Origin: Monarcha castaneiventris obscurior
Taxonomy: Eukaryota; Chordata; Aves; Passeriformes; Monarchidae
Assembly (NCBI GenBank): GCA_026261815.1
Contig: JAMPIT010000174.1
Coordinates: forward strand, 15,624,001-15,688,000
Length of the DNA stretch: 64,000 nt
Direction: 5' to 3'
The position numbers and the translations under genes were made by a program. The notes under the pieces were generated by a model, which was not told where the DNA came from, did no database searches, and was given only the letters and a program-made list of their open reading frames with translations. Each line of letters starts with the position of its first letter. Position 1 is the first letter of the stretch. This document shows, in pieces, positions 61,966 to 64,000 of this stretch.

Positions 61966-64000
61966 CATTCCCAACATGCTTTGACAACCTGAGAAAGCCT
62001 TTCAGCTGAACGCAGTATTAATTATATTTCAAAGCAAACCTTTTATTCATTTGGGGACAATCTGTGAAACCGAAATCTGTGACTGAAGCTGCTGCCAAGC
62101 CAATTACTGCAAAATAACTCAAATATGTCTTGACAGATTGCAATTTTTCCTATTGTTAGATTGTTTATTTTTTAGATCAAAAGGTTATGTTCACTTAAAT
62201 TAGACTTGCATTTAAATATTCCATAACTTTTGTGCATGATGGATCTGTAGGTGCATGTAGAGAATACACAGAGGCAAACAAATTACATTCAACTAACAAT
62301 GAATATTATTGATCTATTTCCACTTCTTTTTTAGAAATCATCTGCAAATATACTCTAAGCATCAGAGATTCAGAAATTCTAGGACTAGAAAGGAAAATTA
62401 CAGTCTAACTTCTTTCATAAACACAGGAAATCAAAAAGAGCTTCTTGCTCAGTTATTTTTGCATCAAACATCTCTTTTACAATATATAAAACCGTGGTTT
62501 AATATGTTTCACTCGTGGAAAATCCATTGTTTTCCTAGGTAATTTTTTCTGGCAGCTAAGTATGTATTATTATCAAAGGAAATTTCTACCGTATTTATTT
62601 GTGTCATTCCCTACTCTTAAAAAGGAACAAAATCCTCCCAGGCCAGACTGTGAATCTTTGCTCAAATGTGAGAATTCCTAAGGATGCCAATGGAGCTAAT
62701 ACTTCCAGCAGTGCTTGGTGTAAGCAAAGTTGATACAACATGCTTTATGGATTTGTTCAGTTTCGAGTTATCTGATGAATATTTTAGAGAAATAGACAAG
62801 AACTTATTGATTGCTCATGACATATTTGCTGCCGCAGTTATTCTATTCATAAACATCCAATTGCGAAGCAAAGTAAGAGAGTTAAATCACACAGCTATTT
62901 TTGTTTCCAGAAGAAATAAATCTCCTGCAGTGGGAAAAGGCATACATACATATATGCAAATACACACACATTTTTGATCTGTCTCCTATGTTAAATATGA
63001 ATCTATTTTATTACTTGTAAGATCTTGCTTCATACTAAAATTCATCCCTAAAAAATCCTTAGTCAGACTAAAATTTGACTTTGCACAGCATTGCCTGAAT
63101 TCTCTTATTCTTTCTGGTTACAGCTTTATCTGTATTTTGGACTTACTCTTTGATACCACATTTCTCCAACCCTTAATAAGCTGAGAAATTTATGGTCAGT
63201 AGAGCAGAAAACAAAGAGATTGCTTCATGCACAGATTGTAACACTACTCCAGATAAACATCCTGATTAAGCTTTCAGAAGTGCCTATTGATTATTGAACA
63301 CCTACTTGTGTGAACTGCATGTGGACCTTCCAAAAATATAGAGTGTTCCACACCTGCCTCAAAATTCCCTGAGCAGAAATGGAAGATTTCAGACATTATT
63401 CTGTTTAGCCAACCTACAAAAACCCAAAAAATATGGAGATTGGCTTGTTTTGTATTCTGGCAAAAAACTAAACATTATTCCAGGTCCTGCATAAATTCAT
63501 TTAGATCTGAAGGCAAACGTTTCAGAACCGGTGGGCATCCCTAAATCCCTCTGACTTCACTGGATGCAGAGCTGAAAATTTCATCTCTGTGGCTCTGCAC
63601 AGTCAAAATGGAAATGACAATTGGTTCTGCCAGTAATAAAGCAAATCTCCCACTCTGCCAGAAATCTGGTTTGTTGTAGTTTTTTCCCTATTGAAAAACC
63701 TTATAGATATTCATCTGTCAAAAAGAGGGAAAGAAGAATGAATTGCAAAGAATAAATTAAAATGAGTGGTAAAGAAGTTCCTACATTCTTCAACTGTGTA
63801 TTTTCTCATTTTTTTCTTTTGGTTGAGCTCGCGCAACACACAACATCTAAACCAGATCTCGTCTTGCACGGCCTCAGCTCTTTTAGAGGCTGATGAATTC
63901 ACTTTTGTTTTTCTTTGAAATATTCTTTTTAAAACCTCCTCTCACTGAATTTGATCTAAACACTGAGCTCTTACAACTTTCATGGTAAAAACCCTTTACT
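61966..64000. other. Unique AT-rich non-coding sequence
   Basis: Nothing recognised. A plus frame of 97 codons at 62684-62977 ends in a short ATACACACAC-like repeat and has no recognisable domain. The window ends inside unique sequence. Confidence 0.5.

Noticed and set aside
61753..62009. REEKR and SSLLF repeat frames
   Set aside because: Direct translation of the TCTTC array.

Overview
This window reads as 64 kb of non-coding DNA from a bird, most probably a songbird. The main evidence is repeat content recognised from memory. At least eleven fragments of CR1, the dominant avian LINE, are present in both orientations. There is also one solo LTR closely resembling a family common in passerine genomes, a few very old MIR-like SINE remnants, and many microsatellites in an AT-rich background. 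Nothing looks bacterial, phage, plasmid or organellar. I see no operon, rRNA, tRNA, CRISPR array or protein-coding exon I can defend. The longest open frames are either translations of simple repeats or lengths expected by chance in AT-rich DNA.

Layout: 1-9.7 kb is mostly unique AT-rich sequence with a CR1 tail (2.7 kb), a possible MIR scrap (3.1 kb), a cluster of short palindromes (4.87-4.93 kb) and a TTTA/TTTG repeat (7.8 kb). 9.7-18.3 kb is richer in old repeats: a MIR-like SINE, three CR1 copies (two facing each other at 13.3-13.96 kb, one with an internal 28-bp duplication), two or three further MIR-like pieces, and a 210-bp TTCC microsatellite at 16.1 kb. 18.3-31 kb is mainly unique and holds a CR1 fragment whose reading frame still matches the CR1 ORF2 C-terminus (22.6 kb). 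It also holds a pair of strong palindromes (24.45 and 24.70 kb), a 145-bp AAAAAG array (26.7 kb) and a truncated CR1 (28.1 kb). 31-42.6 kb carries two more decayed CR1 copies and several homeodomain-motif-rich stretches that could be conserved non-coding elements. 42.6-54 kb contains a GGA-rich purine tract, a long CR1 (42.9-43.2 kb), a 245-bp TTTG/TTTGG region, another CR1, a MIR-like piece split by a GT-rich tract, a 150-bp GAAA array, a CR1 tail and the solo LTR (52.94-53.53 kb). 54-64 kb is unique sequence apart from a pure 150-bp TCTTC pentamer array (61.8 kb).

The window is best read as intergenic or large-intron DNA. No genes can be seen to work together. If it has a function, that is likely to lie in distal regulatory elements, which need cross-species alignment to confirm. 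I did not find a previously undescribed coding system. The most notable structures are the long polypurine/polypyrimidine arrays, the paired palindromes near 24.5 kb, the solo LTR and several candidate conserved elements.
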